This document shows positions 26,908-35,120 of a DNA stretch of 64,000 nucleotides, piece by piece (position 1 is the first letter of the stretch; the number at the start of each line of letters is the position of its first letter). The position numbers and the translations under genes are program-made. Source of the DNA: Thermincola ferriacetica (GTDB lineage: Bacteria > Bacillota > Thermincolia > Thermincolales > Thermincolaceae); assembly GCF_001263415.1 (NCBI RefSeq), contig NZ_LGTE01000001.1, forward strand, positions 248,001-312,000, given 5' to 3'. The notes under the pieces are model-generated. The model saw only the letters and a program-made list of their open reading frames with translations. It searched no databases and was not told the origin of the DNA.

Positions 26908-27066
26908 ATGGATAAAATACGCCTGGAAACAGAGATAAAAAGGTTGCAGGATAAACTGGCATTACTTGCGGCCATAAAAAACTTCAGCTTTTCTGACCCT
27001 GAAGTTTACGCGTGTAGCTGCAGAATAGACAACCTTATAGTTGAGTATATGAAGGCTAATTGTTAA
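26908..27066 (+). CDS. Spo0E-like sporulation aspartyl-phosphate phosphatase
   Basis: A 52-residue protein beginning with a coiled-coil-like helix (TEIKRLQDKLALLAA) and ending in SCRIDNLIVEYMKANC. The S-x-x-x-D pattern followed by LIVEYMK is the hallmark of the Spo0E family, which dephosphorylates Spo0A~P and delays sporulation. Length and motif position fit. A strong gcaggaggg site precedes the ATG. It is monocistronic. Confidence 0.87.
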   Translation: MDKIRLETEIKRLQDKLALLAAIKNFSFSDPEVYACSCRIDNLIVEYMKANC

Positions 27067-27138
27067 AAAAGTATTAAATCTGCTTTCCCGATGGTTGTAG
27101 CTTATTGACAACAGTAGAATCATGATATATATTTGTAA

Positions 27139-27198
27139 TTGAGAATCAATATCAATGGATTTTATTTTTTGCATCTCCATTGAGAATGATTATCAATC
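27139..27198. promoter_or_regulatory. Two Fur boxes upstream of feoA
   Basis: ttgagaatcaatatcaatg (27139-27157) and ttgagaatgattatcaatc (27180-27198) both resemble the 19-base Fur consensus of gATAATGATwATCATTATC type; the second is the better match. They lie 24-83 bases before the feoA start, where a bound iron-loaded Fur would block transcription. A Fur-family gene is encoded at the end of the same cluster. Confidence 0.85.
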
Positions 27199-27221
27199 AC
27201 AACCTATGGGAGGCGGCTGCT

Positions 27222-27443
27222 ATGAATCTGGATATGTGCAAAAAAGGGCAAACCATTAAAATTAAATTCATTAAAGATGCTCTGGTCAGGGCGCAAGCCA
27301 TCAGGTTTGGTATCGCGGAAGGAGAAATTGTGAGGTGTGAAGAGGTAATTCCCGCCGGCCCTGTTGTAGTCAGCAAAAAGAACCAGGAAATTGCTATCGG
27401 CAGGAAATTAGCTCGGAACATCGATGTAGAACTGGTCAGCTAA
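27222..27443 (+). CDS. feoA: FeoA, ferrous iron transport accessory protein
   Basis: 73 residues with the SH3-like FeoA fold: short strands around RAQAIRFGIAEGEIVRCEEV, PVVVSKKNQEIAIGRKLARN. FeoA assists FeoB in Fe(II) uptake. The frame is open from 27180, inside the second Fur box; the ATG at 27222 has gggagg eight bases before it and is chosen. feoB follows after 45 bases. Confidence 0.93.
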   Translation: MNLDMCKKGQTIKIKFIKDALVRAQAIRFGIAEGEIVRCEEVIPAGPVVVSKKNQEIAIGRKLARNIDVELVS

Positions 27444-27488
27444 AATATACGTCCAAAAACCATCGCGACAGTCGAAGGAGTGATTGCT

Positions 27489-29450
27489 ATGCATTGTCAT
27501 GATTCAGGTCTCAAAATAGAAATTCCGTCAGACGCGAAAAAAATTGTCCTGGCTGGCAATCCCAACGTGGGCAAATCGGTCTTTTTCAATGCCTTAACAG
27601 GCATGTATGTGGATGTTTCCAATTATCCGGGAACAACTTTGGAAATTTCCCACGGTAAATTCGGTAACGATGTAGTTATTGACACACCCGGAGTATACGG
27701 TATCTCATCTTTTAACGACGAAGAAAGGATTGCCCGGGATATTATTCTTAATGCCGATGTGGTTATCAACATAGTGGATGCCGTACACCTTGAACGAGAT
27801 TTGTTCCTGACTCAGCAGATTATAGATACGGGTGTGCCCGTAGTAGTAGCCTTGAACATGCTGGACGAAGCTGAAAGACAGGGGCGGAAAATAGATGTTG
27901 ACCTGCTCAGCGATCTGCTGGGAGTCCCTGTTATTCCCACGGTAGCCACGGAAAAGATCGGCCTGGAGGAGCTGAAAAAGAAAATATGCTGCGCCCGGCA
28001 AGGAAACATTGACCATGAGCTGCAAAAACAACTGAATACACTTGTTGACAGGGTAGGCAGCCAGGGCGAAGCTTTACTTATTCTTGAAGGAGACCCAATT
28101 ATTGCAGAAAGGCATGGTATTGCGCCGGGAGATAAAAGAGAAAAGCTTTACATTAAAAGGCGTGAAAGAGTTAACGACATTGTCAGCCATGTTGTCAGTG
28201 AATCCAATAAAGGAGCATCATTTTCCACCATTTTGGGCAGATTGATGATCAGGCCCTGGACAGGCATTCCGCTCCTCATACTGGCTCTGTGGGGAATGTA
28301 TGAGTTAATTGGTGTTTTTATTGCCGGGACGGTAGTTGGATTTACGGAAGAAACTGTCATGCAGGGCATGTACGAACCTTTTATCAGGGGTTTGGTTTCG
28401 AAAATTTTCAGTGAGCAGTCAGTTATAGGTACTTTATTAATTGGAGAATTCGGTGTGCTGACCATGACAGTAACATATATACTTGGCCTCCTGTTACCAC
28501 TTGTGGTCGGATTTTATCTGGTTTTATCAGCTTTTGAGGATTCCGGTTACCTGCCTCGCATTGCTACTCTGACTGACCGTATATTAAGCGGCATCGGTCT
28601 AAATGGAAGGGCCGTTATACCCATTATTCTGGGTTTTGGTTGTGTTACGATGGCGACCATTACTACCCGTTTGCTGGGTTCCGACAGGGAACGCAGAATC
28701 GCCATTTTCCTGCTGGCCATGGCTATACCGTGTTCGGCCCAGTTAGCTGTAGTTGTCAGTATGCTGGCGGGGATGCCTGCAGCTTATGTAGGGGTTTACG
28801 TTGCCGCAATTCTGACTTTGCTGGTTACTGTAGGAACGATCATGAACCGTGTTTTGCCGGGAAGATCAAGCGAATTCTTAATTGATCTGCCTCCGCTGCG
28901 GGTGCCCAGGTTGAATAATGTTGTTACCAAAACAGTGACCAAATCTTATATGTTTTTGAAAGAAGCCACGCCTCTCTTTGCATTAGGCGCCTTAATTATT
29001 GGTATCCTAAACGTGACAGGTATATTACGGGTTTTGCAAGGGCTTTTATCACCCCTTACAGTGGGATGGTTAGGCCTGCCTAAGGAAGCTGCCAATGCTT
29101 TTATCATGGGTTTTGTGCGCCGGGATTTCGGCGCTGCCGGTTTAGCAAGTTTAGACCTTTCTCCGTCCCAGACGATAGTGGCCCTAATCACCATTACAAT
29201 ATTTGTGCCCTGCATAGCTTCAGCTATGGTTATTTTTAAAGAACGTGGCAAAAAAGAAGCTGCCATAACCTGGATAACCATTCTGGGGATTGCCTTCTTT
29301 GTTGGCGGAATAGTCAATCAGTTGTTTAAGTTATTCAGCGGTCCCAAGGCCTTTGTTAGCGGTGGCAGTATTATCCTTGTTTTCCTGGCAGTAATGGCAA
29401 TTGTGTCTGTGGCCAACAAAATAATTCCTTCAAAAACCTTAGAAACTTAG
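27489..29450 (+). CDS. feoB: Ferrous iron transporter FeoB
   Basis: 653 residues. The N-terminal G-protein domain has G1 GNPNVGKS (residues 23-30), G3 DTPGVYG and G4 NMLDE; a helical domain follows, then about eight to ten membrane helices with the Gate motifs PRIATLTDRILSGIGLNGRA and LGFGCVTMATITTRLL. FeoB takes up Fe(II) across the cytoplasmic membrane. Start ATG 27489 is preferred over GTG 27480 because of the aaggag spacing. Confidence 0.96.
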   Translation: MHCHDSGLKIEIPSDAKKIVLAGNPNVGKSVFFNALTGMYVDVSNYPGTTLEISHGKFGNDVVIDTPGVYGISSFNDEERIARDIILNADVVINIVDAVHLERDLFLTQQIIDTGVPVVVALNMLDEAERQGRKIDVDLLSDLLGVPVIPTVATEKIGLEELKKKICCARQGNIDHELQKQLNTLVDRVGSQGEALLILEGDPIIAERHGIAPGDKREKLYIKRRERVNDIVSHVVSESNKGASFSTILGRLMIRPWTGIPLLILALWGMYELIGVFIAGTVVGFTEETVMQGMYEPFIRGLVSKIFSEQSVIGTLLIGEFGVLTMTVTYILGLLLPLVVGFYLVLSAFEDSGYLPRIATLTDRILSGIGLNGRAVIPIILGFGCVTMATITTRLLGSDRERRIAIFLLAMAIPCSAQLAVVVSMLAGMPAAYVGVYVAAILTLLVTVGTIMNRVLPGRSSEFLIDLPPLRVPRLNNVVTKTVTKSYMFLKEATPLFALGALIIGILNVTGILRVLQGLLSPLTVGWLGLPKEAANAFIMGFVRRDFGAAGLASLDLSPSQTIVALITITIFVPCIASAMVIFKERGKKEAAITWITILGIAFFVGGIVNQLFKLFSGPKAFVSGGSIILVFLAVMAIVSVANKIIPSKTLET

Positions 29451-29468
29451 TGTAAAGGAATGTTGCCT

Positions 29469-29624
29469 ATGCATGGAGAAAACATTAAAGTAACCTGCCC
29501 GAATTGTAAAATTCTTATTTCAGATTCAAAAACAACCAGATGTCCCCGCTGCAATACCCTGCTTATCCAGCCGGGGTGCAAGGGGAACTGTTCGCAGTGC
29601 CTGATTAAAGAAAAATGTTCTTGA
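29469..29624 (+). CDS. Tiny Cys-rich zinc-ribbon-like protein of the feo operon
   Basis: 51 residues with nine cysteines: CPNC (10-13), CPRC (25-28), then C37, C41, C44 and C50, the last group in CKGNCSQC. The first two pairs look like a zinc ribbon; the last group could bind a metal or Fe-S. It lies 18 bases after feoB and 12 before fur, with taaaggaa upstream. Small cysteine-rich proteins often follow feoB (FeoC or similar); which one this is cannot be told. Confidence 0.72.
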   Translation: MHGENIKVTCPNCKILISDSKTTRCPRCNTLLIQPGCKGNCSQCLIKEKCS

Positions 29625-29636
29625 GGTGGTTTGCCG

Positions 29637-30068
29637 ATGACTCATACTATGGAAGATATAGCCAAAAAACTGGCGGAAAAAGATTACAAACTGACCCCGC
29701 AACGGAAAACCATAGTGGAGGTCTTTCGGGCCAATCCGGACCGTCATTTAAGCGCCGAGGATGTTTATGGGATCGTAAAAGCAACGGATCCGGAAATAGG
29801 TATGGCCACTATATACCGTACTTTAGACCTGCTGTATGAACTTGATGTTCTGCAGCGGATGGACTTTGGCGACGGGCGTAGCAGGTATGAATTAGCGCAG
29901 AATGAAGTTCACCATCACCATCACCTTATTTGTACCAGGTGCGGCAGGGTGTTAGAATTTGAGGATGATTTGCTGGAGTCATTGGAAGAAGCCATCGCCA
30001 GGAAAAGCAACTTCAAAATAACGGACCATCACCTCAAGTTTTACGGGTACTGTGAAAAATGCCGGTAG
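29637..30068 (+). CDS. fur: Fur-family transcriptional regulator
   Basis: 143 residues. The N-terminal winged helix contains KLTPQRKTIVEVF and ATIYRTLDLLYELDVLQRM; the C-terminal dimer domain has the metal-binding HHHHH run, CTRC and the C-terminal CEKC zinc cysteines. With Fur boxes in front of feoA and its position as last gene of the feo cluster, it is most likely the iron-responsive Fur; PerR or Zur cannot be fully ruled out. ATG 29637 has gaggtgg upstream. Confidence 0.88.
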   Translation: MTHTMEDIAKKLAEKDYKLTPQRKTIVEVFRANPDRHLSAEDVYGIVKATDPEIGMATIYRTLDLLYELDVLQRMDFGDGRSRYELAQNEVHHHHHLICTRCGRVLEFEDDLLESLEEAIARKSNFKITDHHLKFYGYCEKCR

Positions 30069-30072
30069 AGCA

Positions 30073-30519
30073 CTAGAACTTTAGTTCGTCGAACATGGTC
30101 CGGAAAAACTGCGCTGTTTTGGCTGACCGGTGTAAAGTACGGACTCCCTGGACAACTACAACTGTCGGAGTGGTATCGCTTTTTACTTCTTCCACATTGA
30201 ATTCAACCATTACCATGGCAGCGTTGCCTTCCATAGGTTCTCTGACAATTCTGGCAGTGCCTTTAATACCTAGCGCAATGTCCGGACCTTCCAGCACAGT
30301 AATAAAGGCTTTCCCGTTTATTTTAATGTTTTGCGTAGTTTGGTGGCCTTTCATAAGGGCCATACGGACAGTTTTATTATCTTTAGCAGTTAACAGGTGC
30401 ACGGGCAGGGCATGAGGGTACCCGTCTTCCGAGATGGTAGATACTATAACCGTGGTTGCTTCCTGTTTAAACAGTTCAAACAGCTCAGGCGGCAATGAAT
30501 CCCCGATGATTTTGCTCAT
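30073..30519 (-). CDS. Pyridoxamine 5'-phosphate oxidase-like FMN-binding protein
   Basis: 148 residues of the split-barrel flavin-binding family: VIVSTISEDGYPHALPVHLL at the N-terminus and an alternating-strand pattern after it. Members bind FMN, F420 or haem; the exact activity is unknown and it is too short for a true PdxH. It is convergent with fur (four bases between the stops), and a gggagg ribosome site precedes the ATG. Confidence 0.8.
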   Translation of the reverse strand: MSKIIGDSLPPELFELFKQEATTVIVSTISEDGYPHALPVHLLTAKDNKTVRMALMKGHQTTQNIKINGKAFITVLEGPDIALGIKGTARIVREPMEGNAAMVMVEFNVEEVKSDTTPTVVVVQGVRTLHRSAKTAQFFRTMFDELKF

Positions 30520-30619
30520 TCTATAACCCCTCCCAGGTTATATATTGCAGGTGAATTGTATTCCCAATATTCCATATAATTTTATTATAAAGTTATAGTT
30601 ACAAGAATGGGAGGTATTT

Positions 30620-30727
30620 TTGGAAAAAAGACCGGATTTTCGACCATCATTTTGGATGGCTGTTTTTCAGAACCGCCGGGACGAAAAGGGGAAGAAACCC
30701 GACAATAGGATGGTAAATACCTTATAA
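30620..30727 (+). CDS. Possible 35-aa protein (TTG start)
   Basis: A short frame with TTG start five bases after gggagg encodes a basic peptide (MEKRPDFRPSFWMAVF...). The ribosome site is the only support; an overlapping ATG frame at 30608 is also open for 33 codons. It may be chance. Confidence 0.25.
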   Translation: MEKRPDFRPSFWMAVFQNRRDEKGKKPDNRMVNTL

Positions 30728-30797
30728 TAAGCGAAAAATCCGGTGAATAGTTGAATAGCTATTCCGCAAAATGTGATGTGGGCAGGGGTAGTTTGAT

Positions 30798-31067
30798 ATG
30801 GATGTGGTAATCCAAACAGTTAACTTAAACAAGAAATTTGACCGGGAAATCCTGAAAAACATTAATTTCACCCTGAAAAAAGGGCAAACACTGGGCCTGA
30901 TCGGCAAAAATGGGGCCGGCAAAACAACACTGATAAAAATAATACTTTATAAAATCTGTTCAATGCACTTTTTTCCGGTTGAGTATTTCGTACAACCCCA
31001 TAATAATGAGGAAAAAGCCGAAAACTTGGCGAAGATGTTGGGCCGATATATAGTGCGCGAGATATGA
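30798..31067 (+). pseudogene. Truncated ABC transporter ATPase (N-terminal fragment)
   Basis: The first 50 residues are a normal ABC ATPase start: NKKFDREILKNINFTLKKGQ then Walker A LIGKNGAGKTTLIKI. After about position 30947 the match ends; the rest of the 89-residue frame is the antisense of the TauE-like gene and carries no signature motif, Walker B or H-loop. Ribosome site and start are intact, so a deletion or rearrangement has removed about 80% of the gene. It is probably non-functional. Confidence 0.8.
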
Positions 31068-31316
31068 GCCTCCCACGGCTCCAATAACGCTGGTGACGGC
31101 CAGTGAAAAAGCCAGTCTTGTATCTACGTTTCCGTGTCTGTAATGGGTAATGACAGCCACGAGGGAAGTGGGGAGGAAAGAAGCCAAGGATATGCCCTGG
31201 GCCATGTGCTGGCTAAAGTTCATAGTGATGATTAATGCGGGGACTAACAGTGTGCCGCCTCCTAAGGCCAGACCGCTGATAACCCCGCATACCAGGCCAA
31301 GCAGGACAAGCGCCAT
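30960..31316 (-). CDS. TauE/SafE-family half-size permease, second subunit
   Basis: 118 residues, four hydrophobic segments, matching one repeat of the TauE/SafE (DUF81) family: GLVCGVISGLALGGGTLLVP, then SLAVTSVIGAVGGSYLAH. The ATG overlaps the stop of the preceding gene by one base (TGATG), so translation is coupled. The same frame is open further upstream but there it is the shadow of the first gene. Substrate (often sulfite, sulfonates or organic anions) is unknown. Confidence 0.82.
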   Translation of the reverse strand: MALVLLGLVCGVISGLALGGGTLLVPALIITMNFSQHMAQGISLASFLPTSLVAVITHYRHGNVDTRLAFSLAVTSVIGAVGGSYLAHYISAQHLRQVFGFFLIIMGLYEILNRKKVH

Positions 31317-31708
31317 CACATGACCATCCTTATTCCTGCGGCAAGAATAAAAGCGCCGAATATTTTTTTCAGCGATGCCGCCGGTATATAATTCATCAAT
31401 CTGGCGCCCAGGTAACCGCCTATCATGCCACCAATGGCAACCTGTAGAGCAAGATAGATATCCATACTTCCGTTTATTCTGTAAACAAACGAACTTACTA
31501 AAGCCGTTGGCAGGATAATGGCCAGAGAAGTCCCGTGCGCTTTGTGTTGACTTACGCCCATGAGCGCAACCATGGCCGGAATAAGAATCGTTCCGCCACC
31601 GATGCCCAATAACCCGTTGATTACCCCTGTCAATATACCCACTACTGGTATCATTATCCCATGTGCTATCCGCAAAATTGTTCCCTCCTGATTTACCGAC
31701 AAATTCAT
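31316..31708 (-). CDS. TauE/SafE-family half-size permease, first subunit
   Basis: 130 residues, again one four-helix repeat: GVINGLLGIGGGTILIPAMV and GGMIGGYLGARLMNYIPAAS. Together the two genes equal one usual ~250-residue TauE/SafE protein with its two repeats. Both have good starts (ggaggg before this ATG) and a one-base overlap, which suggests a natural heterodimer rather than a recent frameshift. The unit is transcribed toward the ABC fragment. Confidence 0.82.
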   Translation of the reverse strand: MNLSVNQEGTILRIAHGIMIPVVGILTGVINGLLGIGGGTILIPAMVALMGVSQHKAHGTSLAIILPTALVSSFVYRINGSMDIYLALQVAIGGMIGGYLGARLMNYIPAASLKKIFGAFILAAGIRMVM

Positions 31709-31799
31709 TTTGCCACATTGTCAAAGATTTATTCTAAGTTTGAAAAAGAGGTGAAAGTTGGATTATAATATAGATATATTTAGTAATGGAGGCGATACT

Positions 31800-31916
31800 A
31801 TGGCTATTTGGAAATGTGCAAATTGTGGAGCTATCCGCGAAGGCAGGTGTAAACCTAGGAAATGTGCCGAGTGCGGTGCATCCGACAGTTTTAAAAAAGA
31901 AGAGGAAAAGAAGTAA
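31800..31916 (+). CDS. RCKP-type rubredoxin-like small protein
   Basis: 38 residues: WKCANCGAIREGRCKPRKCA and ECG, i.e. two CxxC knuckles (C6/C9, C22/C25) plus C17, followed by a lysine/glutamate tail. The RCKP signature is that of a small rubredoxin-like domain. It could bind Fe or Zn; the role is not known. A strong ggaggcg site precedes the ATG and a hairpin follows the stop. Confidence 0.82.
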   Translation: MAIWKCANCGAIREGRCKPRKCAECGASDSFKKEEEKK

Positions 31917-31939
31917 CGGTGACGTCTGTCACCGTTTTC
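31915..31939 (+). terminator. Terminator-like hairpin
   Basis: aacggtgac (31915-31923) and gtcaccgtt (31928-31936) form a nine-pair stem with a four-base loop, followed by a short T stretch (ttttcc overall). Confidence 0.65.
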
Positions 31940-31970
31940 CAATATAGATAGGGGCGGGAGGTACTGAGGG

Positions 31971-33080
31971 ATGCGTTTCCTGTTTTTTTCTGTTTCTATT
32001 GGTGCCGGACATGACCTGGCTGCCCTGGGGTTAATGGCTGAAATTAAAAACCGGTTTCCAGGCGCTGAAACAATGTTGGTAAATACCTTTGATTATATTA
32101 ACCCTACCCTTAATAAGGTCATAGTAGGCAGTTATATGGAGTCGTTGAAATTCAGCCCCAAAATATGGGGAAAATTATATGCGCAAGCCGAAGAGGGTGA
32201 TCAGTTTATAGATTTGCGGCAAATTCTCCACGGACTCTGGTCCAGCAAGCTGGAAAAATTGGTTGACTCTTTTGCACCTGATGCTGTTATCTGTACCCAT
32301 GCTTTTCCGGCCGGTATGCTGTCCATGCTTAAAGGCAGAGGACTGCTAGACGTGCCTTTATTGGCTATTTTGACCGATTATACCGTCCATAGCTTCTGGC
32401 TGCATGACCACATTGATACTTATATTATTCCTACCGAAGAACTGAAATACCTGTTTATCAGGCATGGAATAAAGGCCGAAAAGATAAAGGCCTTTGGTAT
32501 CCCGGTGCGGCCGGAATTTTCTCAACTGCCCTCCAAAGAAGAGGCCAGAACGTCAATGCAATTGGAGAACAAGACTACTTTTCTCGTCATGGGCGGCGGG
32601 CTGGGCCTGGGAGATGTAAAAAATATAATTGTCGAACTTGGTAACTCTGATTTGGACATCAATATTATAGCTGTAGCCGGTAAAAACCATAAACTGCAAA
32701 CAGCTCTTGACCTTTTGCAGACCAAGGCGAATTTGAAAGTTTTCGGATTTACTGAAGAGATTCCCAGATTAATGGCCGCCAGTGACGTGATAGTGACCAA
32801 GCCCGGCGGACTGACCACGGCAGAAGTTTTAGCCACCGGGATCCCGATGGTTATAATGTCCCCGTTACCGGGCCAGGAGGAGAGGAACACGGAGTTTTTG
32901 TTGAACTGTGGCGTGGCGGTAAAGGTCAGAAAACTGGATCTATTAATTCCCACTGTCAAACAATTGCTTGAAAACCCGGTAAAAATCAAACAGGTTAAGG
33001 AAATGTGCCGGGTGTTGGGCAGGCCAAAGGCAGCTGCCGATACGGTAGATTACCTGTTAAACCTGGTAGAAAGTAAATAA
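31971..33080 (+). CDS. MGDG-synthase-like glycosyltransferase (GT28)
   Basis: 369 residues. N-terminal MGDG-synthase domain (SIGAGHDLAALGLM, later DAVICTHAFPAGMLS, LTDYTVHSFW) and a GT28-type C-terminal domain with MGGGLGLGD and TKPGGLTTAEVLATGIPMV for nucleotide-sugar binding. Relatives add sugar to diacylglycerol (UgtP/YpfP type) or act in envelope glycolipid synthesis. It is probably membrane-associated. RBS gggaggt is visible; the next gene begins about 85 bases later. Confidence 0.85.
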   Translation: MRFLFFSVSIGAGHDLAALGLMAEIKNRFPGAETMLVNTFDYINPTLNKVIVGSYMESLKFSPKIWGKLYAQAEEGDQFIDLRQILHGLWSSKLEKLVDSFAPDAVICTHAFPAGMLSMLKGRGLLDVPLLAILTDYTVHSFWLHDHIDTYIIPTEELKYLFIRHGIKAEKIKAFGIPVRPEFSQLPSKEEARTSMQLENKTTFLVMGGGLGLGDVKNIIVELGNSDLDINIIAVAGKNHKLQTALDLLQTKANLKVFGFTEEIPRLMAASDVIVTKPGGLTTAEVLATGIPMVIMSPLPGQEERNTEFLLNCGVAVKVRKLDLLIPTVKQLLENPVKIKQVKEMCRVLGRPKAAADTVDYLLNLVESK

Positions 33081-33165
33081 AATGTGCCAACTGTAAAAAG
33101 GATTTCAAACATAGTAAGGAGAAATAAGAATATTATGAAAATTAGCCCAAATTGAGGTGAGCATT

Positions 33166-33789
33166 GTGGCCAATTATAATTTGCAAGCCGCTTATGAGGT
33201 GGCAGTGGACAAGCTGGGTAAAAAAAGTCCCCGGGAGATTGCTGTGAACAGTGATACATTATATGATGAAGCAACAAACACTTTTAAGGTAAAATATATC
33301 AATGAAGATTATCTGGTTACCTATCCTGACGGCAAGATTAAATTTGCTGATAAAGACGGGGAAATCCCGTTAAACGTGCAAATCCTTATACTGCATTACC
33401 TTGTTACGGCAAACGGTGCGCCTTTGCAGAACAGGCTCATTTCTTTTAAGGAACTGCCTGACGGCGCTATTTATATTGAACCTTTTACCAGAAGGGCAGT
33501 TAGCCCCATGCTCAGCGCCTTTGGAAAAAATCCTGAAGCTTTTGCTGAACTAGCTGAAAAAATTGGTGGGCAAAGAAAGTCACTGGGTGATGTCAGCGTT
33601 ACTATTCATGTTTTTCCCAGGGTACCGATTACGTATGTAATTTGGGCTGCGGATGATGAATTTCCCGCATCCGGCAATATTCTTTTTGACGCCTCTGCAT
33701 GTCATTACCTACCAACAGAAGATTATGCCCTGGTATCCAGCCTGGTTGTTTATCAGTTGTGCGGTATGTTCAAACAGAGGCAGAGTTAA
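33166..33789 (+). CDS. DUF3786 family protein
   Basis: About 207 residues from GTG 33166 (gaggtg six bases before; a GTG at 33157 overlaps the ribosome site). The fold looks alpha/beta with conserved PLNVQILILHYLVTANG, and the C-terminal VTIHVFPRVPITYVIWAADD with EFPASGNILFD. I recognise it as DUF3786, seen in anaerobes with acetyl-CoA-pathway corrinoid proteins; the biochemical role is unknown. Confidence 0.78.
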   Translation: MANYNLQAAYEVAVDKLGKKSPREIAVNSDTLYDEATNTFKVKYINEDYLVTYPDGKIKFADKDGEIPLNVQILILHYLVTANGAPLQNRLISFKELPDGAIYIEPFTRRAVSPMLSAFGKNPEAFAELAEKIGGQRKSLGDVSVTIHVFPRVPITYVIWAADDEFPASGNILFDASACHYLPTEDYALVSSLVVYQLCGMFKQRQS

Positions 33790-33885
33790 TTTTATTTTTT
33801 CTTAGATTTTTGTAGCTATCTACGAGGAATTATTTTAATTTTGTTGAATTAATTAGCATAGCATAATACAGTCTGAGGGGTATAT

Positions 33886-35022
33886 ATGAAAAGGAGAAGT
33901 GTTGACTGGTACATCTTAATTCCCGTGCTTCTTCTCGTGAGTACCGGTTTAATTATGGTGCTTAGCGCCAGTTCGGCTTTTGCTTCGGCTAAATTCGGCA
34001 AACCCTTTTTATTTTTTTACAAGCAAGCAATTTGGAGCTGCTTAAGTATATGCGGTCTTATCTTTGCAGCCAATTTTGAATACAAGAGGCTAAAAAGATT
34101 GGTAGGTCCCGCTTTGTTTATAACCTTGTTATTGCTGGTCCTGCTGCTAATTCCGGGTGTTGCTGACACCAGAAATGGCGCCAACAGCTGGCTGCAGTTG
34201 GGCCCGGTATCCTTTCAGCCCTCGGAATTAGTAAAATTGTGCACTATTTTGATTTTGGCCAGGGTCCTGGCCAATAAGCAGGATAAAATTTCTTTCTTTC
34301 AGGAAGGTTTACTGCCGCCTATTTTTATTATTGGCGTGATTTGCGTCCTGATTGTACTGGAGAAAGACCTTGGAACTACGATGGCTTTGGCTTTTACTTC
34401 TTTTGTTATGCTTTTTGCGGCCGGGGCCCGGTTATCTCACTTGACTCCGCTGGCGTTGACGGGCGCTGTGCTGGCCAGTGCGGCAGTTTTTAGTGAGAAA
34501 TACCGTTTAGCCAGATTTATTGCTTTTATGAACCCGTATGCAGATCCCCGGGGTACCGGCTATCAAATAATCCAGTCCCTGTATGCTATAGGATCGGGCG
34601 GCGTGATGGGTGTCGGACTAGGGCACAGCAAGCAAAAGTTCCTGTACCTGCCTGAATCTTATACCGACTTCATTTATAGTGTCCTGGCAGAAGAACTTGG
34701 GTTTATCGGCGGTTTATTTATTATTATTTTATTTATCATAATATTGGTTCGGGGCCTGCGCATCGCATACAATATTGGCGATTCCTTCGGCAGCCTGTTA
34801 GCCATCGGTATTACTTCCATGATTACCGTTGAAGCAATTATGAATATTTCCGTTGCCACCGGTTCTATGCCGGTAACAGGGATTACACTGCCGTTTATAA
34901 GTTACGGTGGATCATCATTGTTTTTTAAAATGGTTGGCGTGGGAATACTTTTAAATATATCGAAGTACTGTCCGGAAAAACAAGCAGCGGTCAAGGAAAC
35001 AGATGTTTTAACCGATTATTAG
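33886..35022 (+). CDS. SEDS-family peptidoglycan polymerase (FtsW/SpoVE/RodA)
   Basis: 378 residues, about ten membrane helices. SEDS signatures: NSWLQLGPVSFQPSELVKL, EKDLGTTMA, a long extracellular loop with YRLARFIAFMNPYADPRGTG, and the C-terminal GSMPVTGITLPFISYGGSS. SEDS proteins polymerise lipid II with a partner transpeptidase. It stands outside the usual dcw cluster, so it may be a second (sporulation or elongation) member. Weak ribosome site; the start is the first ATG. Confidence 0.9.
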   Translation: MKRRSVDWYILIPVLLLVSTGLIMVLSASSAFASAKFGKPFLFFYKQAIWSCLSICGLIFAANFEYKRLKRLVGPALFITLLLLVLLLIPGVADTRNGANSWLQLGPVSFQPSELVKLCTILILARVLANKQDKISFFQEGLLPPIFIIGVICVLIVLEKDLGTTMALAFTSFVMLFAAGARLSHLTPLALTGAVLASAAVFSEKYRLARFIAFMNPYADPRGTGYQIIQSLYAIGSGGVMGVGLGHSKQKFLYLPESYTDFIYSVLAEELGFIGGLFIIILFIIILVRGLRIAYNIGDSFGSLLAIGITSMITVEAIMNISVATGSMPVTGITLPFISYGGSSLFFKMVGVGILLNISKYCPEKQAAVKETDVLTDY

Positions 35023-35120
35023 CTATAATTAGAGGAGAAGGCTGCCCTTAGTAGGTAGCCTTTGCTTTTAATATCCAGTAAAATTAGTTTAGTTCTTTTA
35101 ATTTCAAATGGAGAAAAACA

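Noticed and set aside
31320..31724. N-terminal extension of the second TauE-like gene (open frame to 31724)
   Set aside because: The extension is the out-of-frame shadow of the first TauE-like gene; the coupled ATG at 31316 is the better start.
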